This document shows positions 16,815 through 25,746 of a DNA stretch of 64,000 bases, in pieces (within the stretch, counting starts at the first letter, position 1; each line of letters starts with the position of its first letter). Origin of the DNA: Prevotella aff. ruminicola Tc2-24. GTDB taxonomy: Bacteria; Bacteroidota; Bacteroidia; Bacteroidales; Bacteroidaceae. Where the stretch lies: assembly GCF_900110895.1 (NCBI RefSeq), contig NZ_FOIQ01000003.1, positions 1 to 64,000 on the forward strand, given 5' to 3'. The position numbers and the translations under genes are program-made. Under the pieces are notes generated by a model. It was given only the letters and a program-made list of their open reading frames with translations. It was not told the origin of the DNA and did no database searches.

Positions 16815-17963
16815 ATGACGTTATATCCCAAACTAATTATGGATGCGCTGGCAACAGTGACGTATGCCGGCACGAAAAAGAATCTTGTAGATAGTGACAT
16901 GGTGGCTGATACCCCATCCGTAGCAGCGCCCTCACAAGAAGGAGATCCGTGGAAGGTGAAGGTGGTACTGGTATTCCCACGTGATACCGATCCCTTTCTG
17001 AAGTCGACCGTCAAGGCAGCAGAGGCTGCCATCAAATACCACTGTCGGCAGCATGCAACTGACAACCAAGAACCGGCGACCGACGTCGATGTAGAGATCG
17101 CCACCGAGTTTAAGTCAGCACCCCGCCCAGAAATAGAGAAGCTATTGCCAGGTGTGAAAAACATCATCGCCGTAAGCAGTGGTAAGGGCGGTGTCGGCAA
17201 GAGCACCGTCTCAGCCAACCTCGCCATTGCCTTGGCACGTCTCGGCTACAAAGTTGGCCTCTTAGACACAGACATATTCGGTCCTTCGATGCCCAAGATG
17301 TTCCATGTCGAAGATGAACGCCCTTATGCCGTCCATGTCGACGGCCGCGACCTCATCTGCCCAATTGAGAAATACGGTGTTAAGCTACTCTCCATCGGCT
17401 TCTTCGTTTCCCCGACCACTGCCACACTCTGGCGCGGTGGTATGGCCACGAGTGCATTAAAGCAGCTCATCGCTGATGCCGATTGGGGCGAACTCGACTA
17501 TTTCATCCTCGACACCCCTCCTGGCACCTCAGATATCCATCTGACACTATTGCAGACCCTTTCAATCACTGGTGCCGTCATTGTGTCGACACCGCAGGCC
17601 GTTGCCCTGGCCGATGCCCGTAAAGGCATAGACATGTATCGCAACGAGAAGGTCAACGTCCCTATCCTCGGCCTCATCGAGAACATGGCATGGTTCACTC
17701 CTGCAGAATTGCCCGAGAACCGCTATTACATCTTCGGAAAAGAAGGTTGCAAGAATCTGGCACAAGAGATGGGTGTACCCCTGTTGGCCCAGATCCCCAT
17801 CGTACAGAGTATCTGTGAGAGCGGCGATGCTGGTGAGCCCGCTGCCTTGAAAGTCGACACCATGACAGGCCAGGCCTTCATTAACCTCGCACAGGCCGTT
17901 GTCACCGTCGTCAATCGTCGTAATAAAGAACAGCCCAAGACAAAGATTGTCGGAGTCAAATAA
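16815..17963 (+). CDS. Mrp/NBP35 (ApbC) family iron-sulfur carrier ATPase
   Basis: 382 residues. An N-terminal MIP18/DUF59-like region (about 1-100) precedes a deviant Walker A motif SSGKGGVGKST at 121-131 and the family core (LLDTDIFGPSMPKMF, DTPPGTSD). It is thought to carry or insert Fe-S clusters. The CxxC pair near the C-terminus of E. coli ApbC is absent; the equivalent stretch reads ENMAWFTPAELPENRYY. That may change cluster binding. It ends just before the hairpin that precedes the polysaccharide locus. Confidence 0.93.
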   Translation: MTLYPKLIMDALATVTYAGTKKNLVDSDMVADTPSVAAPSQEGDPWKVKVVLVFPRDTDPFLKSTVKAAEAAIKYHCRQHATDNQEPATDVDVEIATEFKSAPRPEIEKLLPGVKNIIAVSSGKGGVGKSTVSANLAIALARLGYKVGLLDTDIFGPSMPKMFHVEDERPYAVHVDGRDLICPIEKYGVKLLSIGFFVSPTTATLWRGGMATSALKQLIADADWGELDYFILDTPPGTSDIHLTLLQTLSITGAVIVSTPQAVALADARKGIDMYRNEKVNVPILGLIENMAWFTPAELPENRYYIFGKEGCKNLAQEMGVPLLAQIPIVQSICESGDAGEPAALKVDTMTGQAFINLAQAVVTVVNRRNKEQPKTKIVGVK

Positions 17964-17968
17964 CACGA

Positions 17969-18026
17969 CAGCCTCAGGTCTCTCCTTGATGCATCAGGAA
18001 AATGGTCATCAAAGAGAGACCGGCTG
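17969..18026 (+). promoter_or_regulatory. Long hairpin ahead of the polysaccharide locus
   Basis: Two 15-base arms (17977-17991 and 18007-18021) pair with a single G-T wobble. An outer CAGCC (17969-17973) pairs with GGCTG (18022-18026) across a three-base bulge; the loop is 15 bases. It lies 6 bp after the mrp stop. There is no T tail, so it is not a classical terminator. It could be an attenuator, a processing site or a protein-binding RNA element of the operon leader. Confidence 0.6.
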
Positions 18027-18082
18027 CACATCTGGACTATTTACACGCCCTTTCAGAGGACAGGGTGACCCTAAGATTTTGC

Positions 18083-19639
18083 ATGAACTCATCTGAGAAC
18101 AGACTAGAAAGCAATTACCAGAGTGGCAACAAGCGGATTGCCAAGAACACGTTGGTGGTCTATGGACAGTTGGCGATCAGGGTGCTTCTAGGACTGTACA
18201 CCTCACGACTGGCCCTTGAAGCCTTGGGTGTATCCGACTTCGGTCTGTACAGCGTGGTTGGCGGTATCGTTGCTCTCTTCACGGTTATCTCCAGTTCACT
18301 AGGAGGCACAACCGTTCGTTATATCAACGTGGAGAGGGGCAAGCCAGACGGCGACCTCAACCGTGTCTTCAATGTATGCCATGTGTTGCATATCGCGATG
18401 GCGGTCTTCCTGTTCCTCCTGTTGGAAGTAGGCGGTATCTACTATATCCATCATTACCTGAATGCGGAAGCAGGCAAGGAGGGGACAGCAATGTTCGCCT
18501 TTCAAGTGGCAACAATAGTCTGTTGCCTAGGCATCTTCAACGTACCCTTCTCCAGTCTTTTCAATGCAGCTGAGAAGTTTCTCTTTACGGCCGTAGTAGC
18601 CATCTCGGTAAAGGCAGTGCAGCTCATCCTCCTGTATTGGCTACTCACCTACGACGGCAATCGCATCGGAGCCTTTGCCATCATCGAGGGACTTACCACC
18701 CTGGCATCATTTGTCATCTACCACTATTACTGTTATCGTCGATGGCCTGATATTGTCAGATGGCGTTTCATCAAGGAATGGGGCATCTATAAAGAGATAC
18801 TCATCTTCAGCTATTACAATCTTTTGACCTCCATCGCCTATATGGGTAGGAATCAGGGAAGTATGCTTCTGATCAATTTCTTCTTCGGCACCGTGGTGAA
18901 CGGAGCCTTTGCCGTTGGCAAGACTATTGAGCGCAACATCTCACCTTTTGCGAGAAATATCCAGAATGCGGCAGCGCCCCAGATGACTCAGAGTTACAGT
19001 GGCGGCGACATGGAACGAGTATACTATCTCACCAATCGTATTTGCAAGTACTGTATCCTCATGATGATGCTAGCCTTTTTCCCCTTGTGGGCAGAGTTAG
19101 ACTTCATCCTTCACCTATGGCTGATCAAGGTGCCCGAAGGTGCCTTGGTGTTCTGCCAGATCATCCTGCTGATGGTCTTTGTCTCCGTCACCGATGGCGG
19201 GCTCACCCATGTAGCTAACGCCTCCGGCAAGATCAGCAAGTTCAAGATGACATATAGCATCGTGACACTAGCATGCATCCCTGTCGGCTTCATCATCCTT
19301 AAAGCTGGCTATCCAGCCTATTCATTATTGATAGTCTTCCTGATTGCCGATATTTTCTGGCGCATCTCGCAGATCTATCTGATGCATCGCATCCTCCATT
19401 TCCCTGTGCTGCGTTTCTGCCGTGAGAGCTATCTCCCGCCCCTCATCGCCAGCATCCCTATCATCCTTTGCATGATTCTTACCTCTCAGATACAGACCGA
19501 TTCGAGGCTATGGCATCTCTGCCATCTGGCCTTCATCCTGTTGCTGACCGTTTTTTCAATCTATTACCTTGGGCTTCAGAAAAATGAGCGTAAGAAAGTC
19601 ACTAACCATATCAAAACAAAAATCCTAAAACAATCATGA
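18083..19639 (+). CDS. Polysaccharide flippase, Wzx-like (MATE/MOP superfamily)
   Basis: About 518 residues with twelve or more hydrophobic segments. The start GNKRIAKNTLVVYGQLAIRVLLGLYTSRL pattern (from residue 17) is typical of Bacteroidetes O-antigen/EPS flippases, which move lipid-linked repeat units across the inner membrane. The frame is open from 18002, but that ATG lies in the loop of the leader hairpin and gives an atypical N-terminus, so 18083 is preferred. It is the first gene of the locus. Confidence 0.88.
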   Translation: MNSSENRLESNYQSGNKRIAKNTLVVYGQLAIRVLLGLYTSRLALEALGVSDFGLYSVVGGIVALFTVISSSLGGTTVRYINVERGKPDGDLNRVFNVCHVLHIAMAVFLFLLLEVGGIYYIHHYLNAEAGKEGTAMFAFQVATIVCCLGIFNVPFSSLFNAAEKFLFTAVVAISVKAVQLILLYWLLTYDGNRIGAFAIIEGLTTLASFVIYHYYCYRRWPDIVRWRFIKEWGIYKEILIFSYYNLLTSIAYMGRNQGSMLLINFFFGTVVNGAFAVGKTIERNISPFARNIQNAAAPQMTQSYSGGDMERVYYLTNRICKYCILMMMLAFFPLWAELDFILHLWLIKVPEGALVFCQIILLMVFVSVTDGGLTHVANASGKISKFKMTYSIVTLACIPVGFIILKAGYPAYSLLIVFLIADIFWRISQIYLMHRILHFPVLRFCRESYLPPLIASIPIILCMILTSQIQTDSRLWHLCHLAFILLLTVFSIYYLGLQKNERKKVTNHIKTKILKQS

Positions 19640-19640
19640 T

Positions 19641-20657
19641 ATGCCTACTATTTCACAAAAAGAGAATGATGTACCACTGAGCATCATCATTCCTGTCTAT
19701 CAAGTCGAGAGATACATACGTCCTTGCATAGAGAGCGTATTCCGTCAAGGACTAAAAGACAAAGACTTCGAACTGATCATCGTCAACGACGGTACAAAGG
19801 ATCAGAGCATGGAAATGATTACCGACATCATCGACCAGCATTCTAACATCACTGTTATCAACCAAACGAATCAAGGACTGTCTGTCGCCCGCAACAACGG
19901 CATAGTCAGGGCCAGAGGAGAGTACATTCTCATGCCCGACTCCGACGACATGCTGGTAACCAACAGTCTGCCGTTCCTTCTTGAGAAAGCACTCTCATCG
20001 AAAGCCGATATAGTGGTAGCAGACTTCCTGAGGATTGACAACAAGGAGATGGATCAGTACCCGTTTGACTCGATTGTGCAGAAAGACGGGACGTCCATAG
20101 AGAAGACTGGCGAAGAGCTGTTCCTTCAGGATTTGAACCCACACGAGTGCTATGTGTGGCGAACCCTGTTCAGGAGAGATTTCCTTCTGAGGCATCATCT
20201 GACATTTTTCCCTGGTATTCGTTGTCAGGACGTACCTTTCACCCATGAGTGCTATCTAAAAGCGAGGAAATGTCTGAGAGTATCATGGCTATTAAACATC
20301 TACAGGCAGCATCGCCCCTTTGCTGCCTCCTCCTCCCACGATGTTAAAAAAGGGAAAGAAATATCAATTGCCATTGCCAAGACTTGGGAGTTGACCAAAC
20401 TGAATCTCAAACCCGAACTAGAACGAAAGCTGAAAAACGACATATACGCCTCGTTTTGCTATAACCTATGGATGACAACCAAACTTAAAACAATGCCAGA
20501 ACGATATGAGGTCGTTGATATCCTAAGGGAGGCGGCCCCCTCCCTTTCTTTCGACGATGGAATCAAACAGAAGCTAAATACGTTTCTATACCATCATGCG
20601 CCGCACGTTCTCATCAATTTGCGGATCATCTATGGAAAGATCGTGAAAAACGAATAA
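19641..20657 (+). CDS. Family 2 glycosyltransferase
   Basis: 338 residues with a GT-A fold. VPLSIIIPVYQVERYI (about 12-27), IIVNDGTKD, and the DSDD acid pair near 98 (MPDSDDML) are the family 2 nucleotide-sugar and metal-binding motifs. It transfers a sugar to the growing lipid-linked repeat unit at the cytoplasmic side of the membrane. It begins one base after the flippase stop. Donor and acceptor cannot be read from sequence. Confidence 0.9.
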   Translation: MPTISQKENDVPLSIIIPVYQVERYIRPCIESVFRQGLKDKDFELIIVNDGTKDQSMEMITDIIDQHSNITVINQTNQGLSVARNNGIVRARGEYILMPDSDDMLVTNSLPFLLEKALSSKADIVVADFLRIDNKEMDQYPFDSIVQKDGTSIEKTGEELFLQDLNPHECYVWRTLFRRDFLLRHHLTFFPGIRCQDVPFTHECYLKARKCLRVSWLLNIYRQHRPFAASSSHDVKKGKEISIAIAKTWELTKLNLKPELERKLKNDIYASFCYNLWMTTKLKTMPERYEVVDILREAAPSLSFDDGIKQKLNTFLYHHAPHVLINLRIIYGKIVKNE

Positions 20658-20668
20658 CACAACATAAT

Positions 20669-21629
20669 ATGATAGCCCCCCTAATATCAATTATCGTTCC
20701 TATCTATCAAGTTGAGCTATACACTAGAGAAGTGTATTGACTCAATCATCAACCAGACATACAAGAATCTTGAAATCATACTTATCGATGACGGAAGTCC
20801 TGACCGATGTGGAGCCATCTGTGATGAGTATGCAGGCAAAGACTCACGAATAAGGGTTATTCATCAAAAGAACGGAGGGCTGTCTGCCGCCAGGAATGCA
20901 GGACTTGACATCGCGAAAGGCGACTATATCCAGTTTGTCGACAGCGACGACTGGATAGAGCCTGAAGCTTGCGAGACCGTTCTCACGATTGCAGAAGAAC
21001 AACATGCCGACATCGTATGCTTCGGCTTCTGTTGGCTGCTTCCTACTGGTGAAACCACCCTCGTATCAGTCAATTCCTCCTCAGAGATAGAGGAAGCAGC
21101 AGTCATCAAACAACTAATATGTAAAAAGAGTGTTATCCGCAATTTTGCCTGGAACAAATTATTCGTAAGAGAACTTTTCGATGGAGTGAGATTTCCTGTA
21201 GGAAGAACCTATGAGGATATCTGTGTGACATATCAACTGGTCCACAAAGCAGATAAGATATATGCCACAAAAGCGATCTTATACCATTACGTGACACGTG
21301 AGAACAGCATCACGTCGAAACGATTCAACGCAAAGACCATCAAAGACCTGATTGCGGCCTACAAACAGCCCATAGAATTCCTGCAGTCAGAATACCCAGA
21401 GTATGCAGACATGCAGATAGCCCATGCCCTTAGAGAGATGCTTAACGGATGGGCATTATTAGAAAATGATCCCGACTACCCCCGTATCATGGGGGATCTT
21501 AAAGAATTCAAAAGAAAGCATCATTCAAAGATGCACACGCTTACGAAATACAATAAGACCATCTGGCTATATTACTATTGCCGTCCATTGGCATACCTGA
21601 TGATAAAATACCGATATGGGAAAAAGTAA
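20669..21629 (+). pseudogene. Family 2 glycosyltransferase with an apparent one-base frameshift
   Basis: From the ATG at 20669 the frame reads MIAPLISIIVPIYQVELY, the usual family 2 start, then goes out of frame after 20722 and stops at TGA 20738. Removing one base near 20723 restores LEKCIDSIINQTY and an open frame to 21629, with VDSDDW as the metal-binding motif. The downstream part could begin at TTG 20712 but would lack the first beta strand. The whole would be about 319 residues. A sequencing error, a true mutation or a slippery site are all possible. It overlaps the next gene by 14 bp. Confidence 0.8.
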
Positions 21630-22791
21630 GTCACACGAGAAGAGAAGTGTCTTCTTCCTGATGTCAATAGCGGGAATTGGAGGAACAGGCAAAGCATTCG
21701 TGAATCTCCTGAGTGTGTTCCCTTTTGACCGCTATGAGGTACATCTTGGCCTCTTTGAGGGACAAGGCGCTTTAATGAAGTATATCCCACAAGACATACA
21801 GATACACACATTACCAGCATTGTCGAACATTGAGACAGTTCGCTCCATGCTAAGATCATTCCGTTGGTTTGATGCTTTTCTGTTCCTTCTATCATGGGCA
21901 TACGGCAAAATCACTCATGACAACTACTGGTTTTGCCGAAACAAGTACCGTCATGCACCGAGGCTCGACGAGTGTTATGACCTCGCCATTGCCTTTAGGA
22001 GTATTCCAAGTGAGTTTGTCTGGTATCTGTGTCACAGGATTCAAGCCAAGAAGAAATGCATCTGGATCCATGAAGATCTTTCTATGCCCCGAGAGCGCTT
22101 TAAATATAAGATCGTGGAGAGATTGCATCAGAACATCGACCATGCCGTTGCCGTATCAGAAGAAGCCAAGATCCGTTTTGACGAAGCTTTCCCGCAGATG
22201 AAGCAGAAGACGCTCGTAATCCGTAATGTCATACCTGTTGGAGAAATCTTGGAAAAAGCGAATGCGGGCAGCACTTTCTGCGATGCCTATCAAGGCCGTC
22301 GATTGCTAACAGTTGGGCGCCTCCAACCACAAAAAGGAATATTATTAGCCATACGTGTTTTGAGGATACTATTAGACAAACACCATGATGTGAAATGGTA
22401 TATCATCGGTGGAGAAGTCGGTAATAAGTATTATAGGCAATGCATGAAGCTAGCCCAACAAGAGAAAGTAACAAATCATCTTGTTTTTCTTGGTGAGCAG
22501 GAGAATCCTTATCGTTTTATGAAAGATTGCGATATCTATGTCCAACCATCCCTTTATGAGAGCTTCTGTATCACACTCGGTGAAGCCTTATGCTTTGGCA
22601 ACCCAATCGTATGTACTGACTTCTGCGGCGTTGAACAGATGAGTGGAAGAACAAATGGATATATAACAGACTTCACACCTGAAGCTATCGCGGAAGGGAT
22701 AGAGCAAGCATTAAAAGCAGAGATGGTACAGGTGAGTCCCAACCAGCAAGTAGTAGATATCAGCAGATTATATGATGAGCCAAGAGAATAA
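21616..22791 (+). CDS. Family 4 (GT-B) glycosyltransferase
   Basis: 391 residues. The N-terminal half starts with GIGGTGKAFVNLL. The C-terminal half has LLTVGRLQPQKG (about 231-242) and DIYVQPSLYESFCITLGEAL (about 307-326), the E-x7-E region that binds the nucleotide-sugar donor. It overlaps the frameshifted family 2 gene by 14 bp and so depends on its translation reading through. Donor sugar unknown. Confidence 0.9.
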   Translation: MGKSKSHEKRSVFFLMSIAGIGGTGKAFVNLLSVFPFDRYEVHLGLFEGQGALMKYIPQDIQIHTLPALSNIETVRSMLRSFRWFDAFLFLLSWAYGKITHDNYWFCRNKYRHAPRLDECYDLAIAFRSIPSEFVWYLCHRIQAKKKCIWIHEDLSMPRERFKYKIVERLHQNIDHAVAVSEEAKIRFDEAFPQMKQKTLVIRNVIPVGEILEKANAGSTFCDAYQGRRLLTVGRLQPQKGILLAIRVLRILLDKHHDVKWYIIGGEVGNKYYRQCMKLAQQEKVTNHLVFLGEQENPYRFMKDCDIYVQPSLYESFCITLGEALCFGNPIVCTDFCGVEQMSGRTNGYITDFTPEAIAEGIEQALKAEMVQVSPNQQVVDISRLYDEPRE

Positions 22792-22874
22792 GGCTCACGA
22801 AACCTTGAGCATTGCTGAAGAGATGTACTTTGTCTTCTAGCTATGCTATATGTGGAAACACGTTATATCACGAA

Positions 22875-23882
22875 ATGGAGAGTATGAACAAAAACATAGA
22901 CTTTGTGATCACCTGGGTCGATGGAAACGACCCTGTATGGAGGAAAGAGCGCGACCACTATGCCGCATTAGAGCATAAGAAAATCGACGACTCCAGATTC
23001 AGAGATTGGGAGACACTCAGATACTGGTTCCGTGGTGTGGAGACGTTCGCCCCATGGGTGAATCACATCTTCTTCGTCACCTGCGGGCACCTGCCCGAAT
23101 GGTTGAACACCGCACATCCGAAACTGAGGATTGTCAAGCACGCCGACTTTATACCAGCCGAGTATCTTCCAACATTCAGTAGTTCAACGTTAGAGTATTG
23201 GTTATATAAGATAGAAGAACTATCTGACCATTTCGTCTATTTCAACGACGACATGTTCCTGATTGACCACGTAACACCAGAAAGATTCTTTAAGGATGGA
23301 CTTCCCTGTGATTTGGGGGGCATGACTGTGAACATCCACAGTGGGATGTACGGAGCATCAGTATTACTGGCCAAGACGCTCATCAACGAGCACTTCAATA
23401 AATGGGAGGTAGTGAAAAACAGCCCGTTCAAGTGGTTTAACGCTACCTATCTGCGTCAGTCACTGTTAAACCTACTTTGCACGATTATCCGAAAGGATGA
23501 GTTCGTTGGATTCGTCAACCCACACCTGCCATATAGCTATCTGAAACGAACCTTCGAGGAGGTGTGGACAAATTGCGAGGAAGACCTGACACGGACGAGT
23601 AAGAACAAGTTTCGGAACTATGGCAATGTCGCCCCGTGGATCCTCAGATACTGGCAGCTGGCCTCCAACACCTTTTCACCTTATCCTGTGCAGAAAAGTG
23701 GTCAATACTATCTGATAAACGATAGCAATATCTCAGAGGTCACGACCAGCATCCTACAGCAGAAAAAGAAGATTATCTGTATCAACGACAGTGATGAGAT
23801 TACAGATTTCGAAGAAGCAAAGAACAGAATTCGTTCAGCCTTTGAAAAGATTCTTCCGAAAAAATCAAGTTTTGAGAATTGA
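22875..23882 (+). CDS. Stealth-family polysaccharide phosphotransferase
   Basis: About 335 residues. IDFVITWVDGNDPVW is Stealth conserved region 1, and RDWETLRYWFRGVE through VNHIFFVTCGHLPEWL is region 2; FVYFNDDMFL and later segments fit regions 3-4. Stealth proteins transfer hexose-1-phosphate, giving phosphodiester-linked glycans, and are related to GlcNAc-1-phosphotransferase. It suggests phosphosugar in this polymer. ATG 22875 is preferred over a TTG at 22812; ATG 22884 is also possible. An 83-bp gap separates it from the previous gene. Confidence 0.88.
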   Translation: MESMNKNIDFVITWVDGNDPVWRKERDHYAALEHKKIDDSRFRDWETLRYWFRGVETFAPWVNHIFFVTCGHLPEWLNTAHPKLRIVKHADFIPAEYLPTFSSSTLEYWLYKIEELSDHFVYFNDDMFLIDHVTPERFFKDGLPCDLGGMTVNIHSGMYGASVLLAKTLINEHFNKWEVVKNSPFKWFNATYLRQSLLNLLCTIIRKDEFVGFVNPHLPYSYLKRTFEEVWTNCEEDLTRTSKNKFRNYGNVAPWILRYWQLASNTFSPYPVQKSGQYYLINDSNISEVTTSILQQKKKIICINDSDEITDFEEAKNRIRSAFEKILPKKSSFEN

Positions 23883-23912
23883 CGATACTTCAAACAAAGG
23901 CAGAGTTCACAG

Positions 23913-24770
23913 ATGAGAATAATTACATACCTCCTTGGAAAAAAGTTCATTCGGACGAGTATTGGCTATATAAAAAGAGGTCAGATTAGTGATTTCCTGC
24001 GCTATCTAAAGGAGTATCTATATGGGATCACGCACTATTCTACAGATGGAAATCTTGATATAGAAGTCCCTTCGTCTCGTTTAGACACTACAAAACTGAA
24101 GATCGCAGTATACACATGTATCACAGGGCATTATGAAAGTTTAGCAGAGCCGCTTTTCCTAGATACAGGTATTGACTATTATGCGTTTACAGATGGGGAA
24201 TGTCCGAGTCATTCTAAATGGAAAAAGGTTGATATCACTCAATTCAAGGAATATAAGGAACTCTCCCCCACTCAATTAAATCGAGAAATCAAGATGCTGC
24301 CTTTTAAGTTTCTGTCAGGCTATGATTATACGATATATATTGACGGCAATATCGAGATTGCTGATTCCCTGCTGCCACTGATTGAAGAGATGGGCGATCA
24401 GGCTTTGGGGATTCACTATCATCGCTCTAGAGATTGTATTTACGATGAGCTCGTCCGTGTGCTCCATCTTAGGAAAGCAGATAAGGCAACGGCCAAGCGA
24501 CAGATTGCGACATATAAGAAAGAAGGGTTTCCACGCCATTATGGTTTGTATGAGAACTCCATCCTCATCAGAAACCATCATGATGAGCCAACTCGTCGTC
24601 TGATGGAGGAATGGTGGGTTGAGTACCAGAAGTATTCAACAAGAGACCAGCTAAGTCTGCCTTATCTCATCTGGAAACTGGGATATGACAAGAAGAATAT
24701 CCATATCATAGGCCACAATCTGCGCAACAACCACAGATTCAACAGAGTACACTCGCATGACAGGCAATGA
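23913..24770 (+). CDS. DUF616-like glycosyltransferase
   Basis: 285 residues. KIAVYTCITGHYESL (about 64-78), YAFTDGE, and YTIYIDGNIEI (DGN in the place of the GT-A DxD) follow the pattern of DUF616/TOD1-MUCI70 glycosyltransferases found in plants and bacterial glycan loci. A sugar transfer role in this polymer is likely; donor and linkage are unknown. The next frame can start within its 3' end. Confidence 0.75.
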   Translation: MRIITYLLGKKFIRTSIGYIKRGQISDFLRYLKEYLYGITHYSTDGNLDIEVPSSRLDTTKLKIAVYTCITGHYESLAEPLFLDTGIDYYAFTDGECPSHSKWKKVDITQFKEYKELSPTQLNREIKMLPFKFLSGYDYTIYIDGNIEIADSLLPLIEEMGDQALGIHYHRSRDCIYDELVRVLHLRKADKATAKRQIATYKKEGFPRHYGLYENSILIRNHHDEPTRRLMEEWWVEYQKYSTRDQLSLPYLIWKLGYDKKNIHIIGHNLRNNHRFNRVHSHDRQ

Positions 24771-24789
24771 GAATATGGGACATGACGAC

Positions 24790-25746
24790 ATGAACATATC
24801 AGTCACAGTGATTGTCCCTGTTTATAAGGTTGAGCCATATCTTAAGCGCTGCCTTGACAGTCTGTGCCGACAAAGCCTGTCTGGCGTAGAGTTCATCTTA
24901 GTCGATGATGCTTCTCCAGACAGATGTGGTGATATCTGTGAGAGGTATGCGGCGATAGATAAACGGTTTAAGGTGTTTCATCATGCCGAGAACGAAGGTC
25001 TCTCCGCAGCAAGAAATCTTGGCATCAGAAATGCCTCTGGCGATTACCTCATGTTTGTAGATAGCGATGACTGGGTACACGATGACTTTTGCAGAGATGC
25101 GTATGAGTGTGCAGAACGCTATCAGGCAGATTTAGTGATATTCAATCATATCAAGGTACGAGGACTCAATCCGGAGAAAGAAGAGACAAAAGTCCTGAAA
25201 GGGTTTAAAGAAGGGTATAAGACCACTCAAGAAGCCCTTGACATCATACTTGAGAACGAAGGGAATGCCGCATGGAATAAGATCTATCGGAAGAGTTTGT
25301 TTGACGATATCTCCTACCCTGAAGGATTCGTATATGAAGATACTGGGACAACATACAAACTGGTCTGCAAATCGTCATGTACATATTTCCTTGACCATGC
25401 CTTGTATTACTACTGTGTCCGTCCTGATAGCATCACGACCTTCGTATCACCCAAAGTACTGAATGACAGAGCAAGATTGAACTCACAACGATATCGTGAC
25501 CTTGGGACATGGGGATATCATTCTGAGATCCTAGATTATCGGATTAAGCATTTCGCCCTGTGGTATCTTATCAGGAAAAAGAGAGATTTCTCTGATGCGA
25601 ACTATACATTCTTGTATCGCACTCTCCGATGCGGTTTTCATGTTCCCAAAAGATTCTCAAAGAAACAGACGGCACAATGGTTACTATTCAGGTTGTCTCC
25701 ATTGCTGTTCGACCTGTATTACACTTTAAAAGGTAAAAAGATATGA
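24790..25746 (+). CDS. Family 2 glycosyltransferase
   Basis: 318 residues from MNISVTVIVPVYKVEPYL. LVDDASPDRCG and FVDSDDWVHDD (about 88-98) are the donor and metal motifs. Upstream in-frame ATGs at 24757 and 24775 exist; 24757 would overlap the previous gene by 14 bp, but the shorter start fits the family better. It ends ATGA-coupled to the next gene. It aligns well with the frameshifted copy at 20669, which helped locate that frameshift. Confidence 0.9.
   Translation: MNISVTVIVPVYKVEPYLKRCLDSLCRQSLSGVEFILVDDASPDRCGDICERYAAIDKRFKVFHHAENEGLSAARNLGIRNASGDYLMFVDSDDWVHDDFCRDAYECAERYQADLVIFNHIKVRGLNPEKEETKVLKGFKEGYKTTQEALDIILENEGNAAWNKIYRKSLFDDISYPEGFVYEDTGTTYKLVCKSSCTYFLDHALYYYCVRPDSITTFVSPKVLNDRARLNSQRYRDLGTWGYHSEILDYRIKHFALWYLIRKKRDFSDANYTFLYRTLRCGFHVPKRFSKKQTAQWLLFRLSPLLFDLYYTLKGKKI

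Noticed and set aside
18002..18082. Longer N-terminus for the flippase starting at 18002
   Set aside because: The ATG is in the loop of the leader hairpin and the extra 27 residues do not resemble flippase N-termini; the start at 18083 fits the family.
20712..21629. Intact GT2 gene starting at TTG 20712
   Set aside because: It would lack the first beta strand of the family; the missing piece is present just upstream in another frame, so a frameshift is the better reading.
22757..22840. Short frame starting MMSQENKAHETLSIAEE between the GT4 and Stealth genes
   Set aside because: Only about 22 codons, no family match and no conserved context; probably chance.
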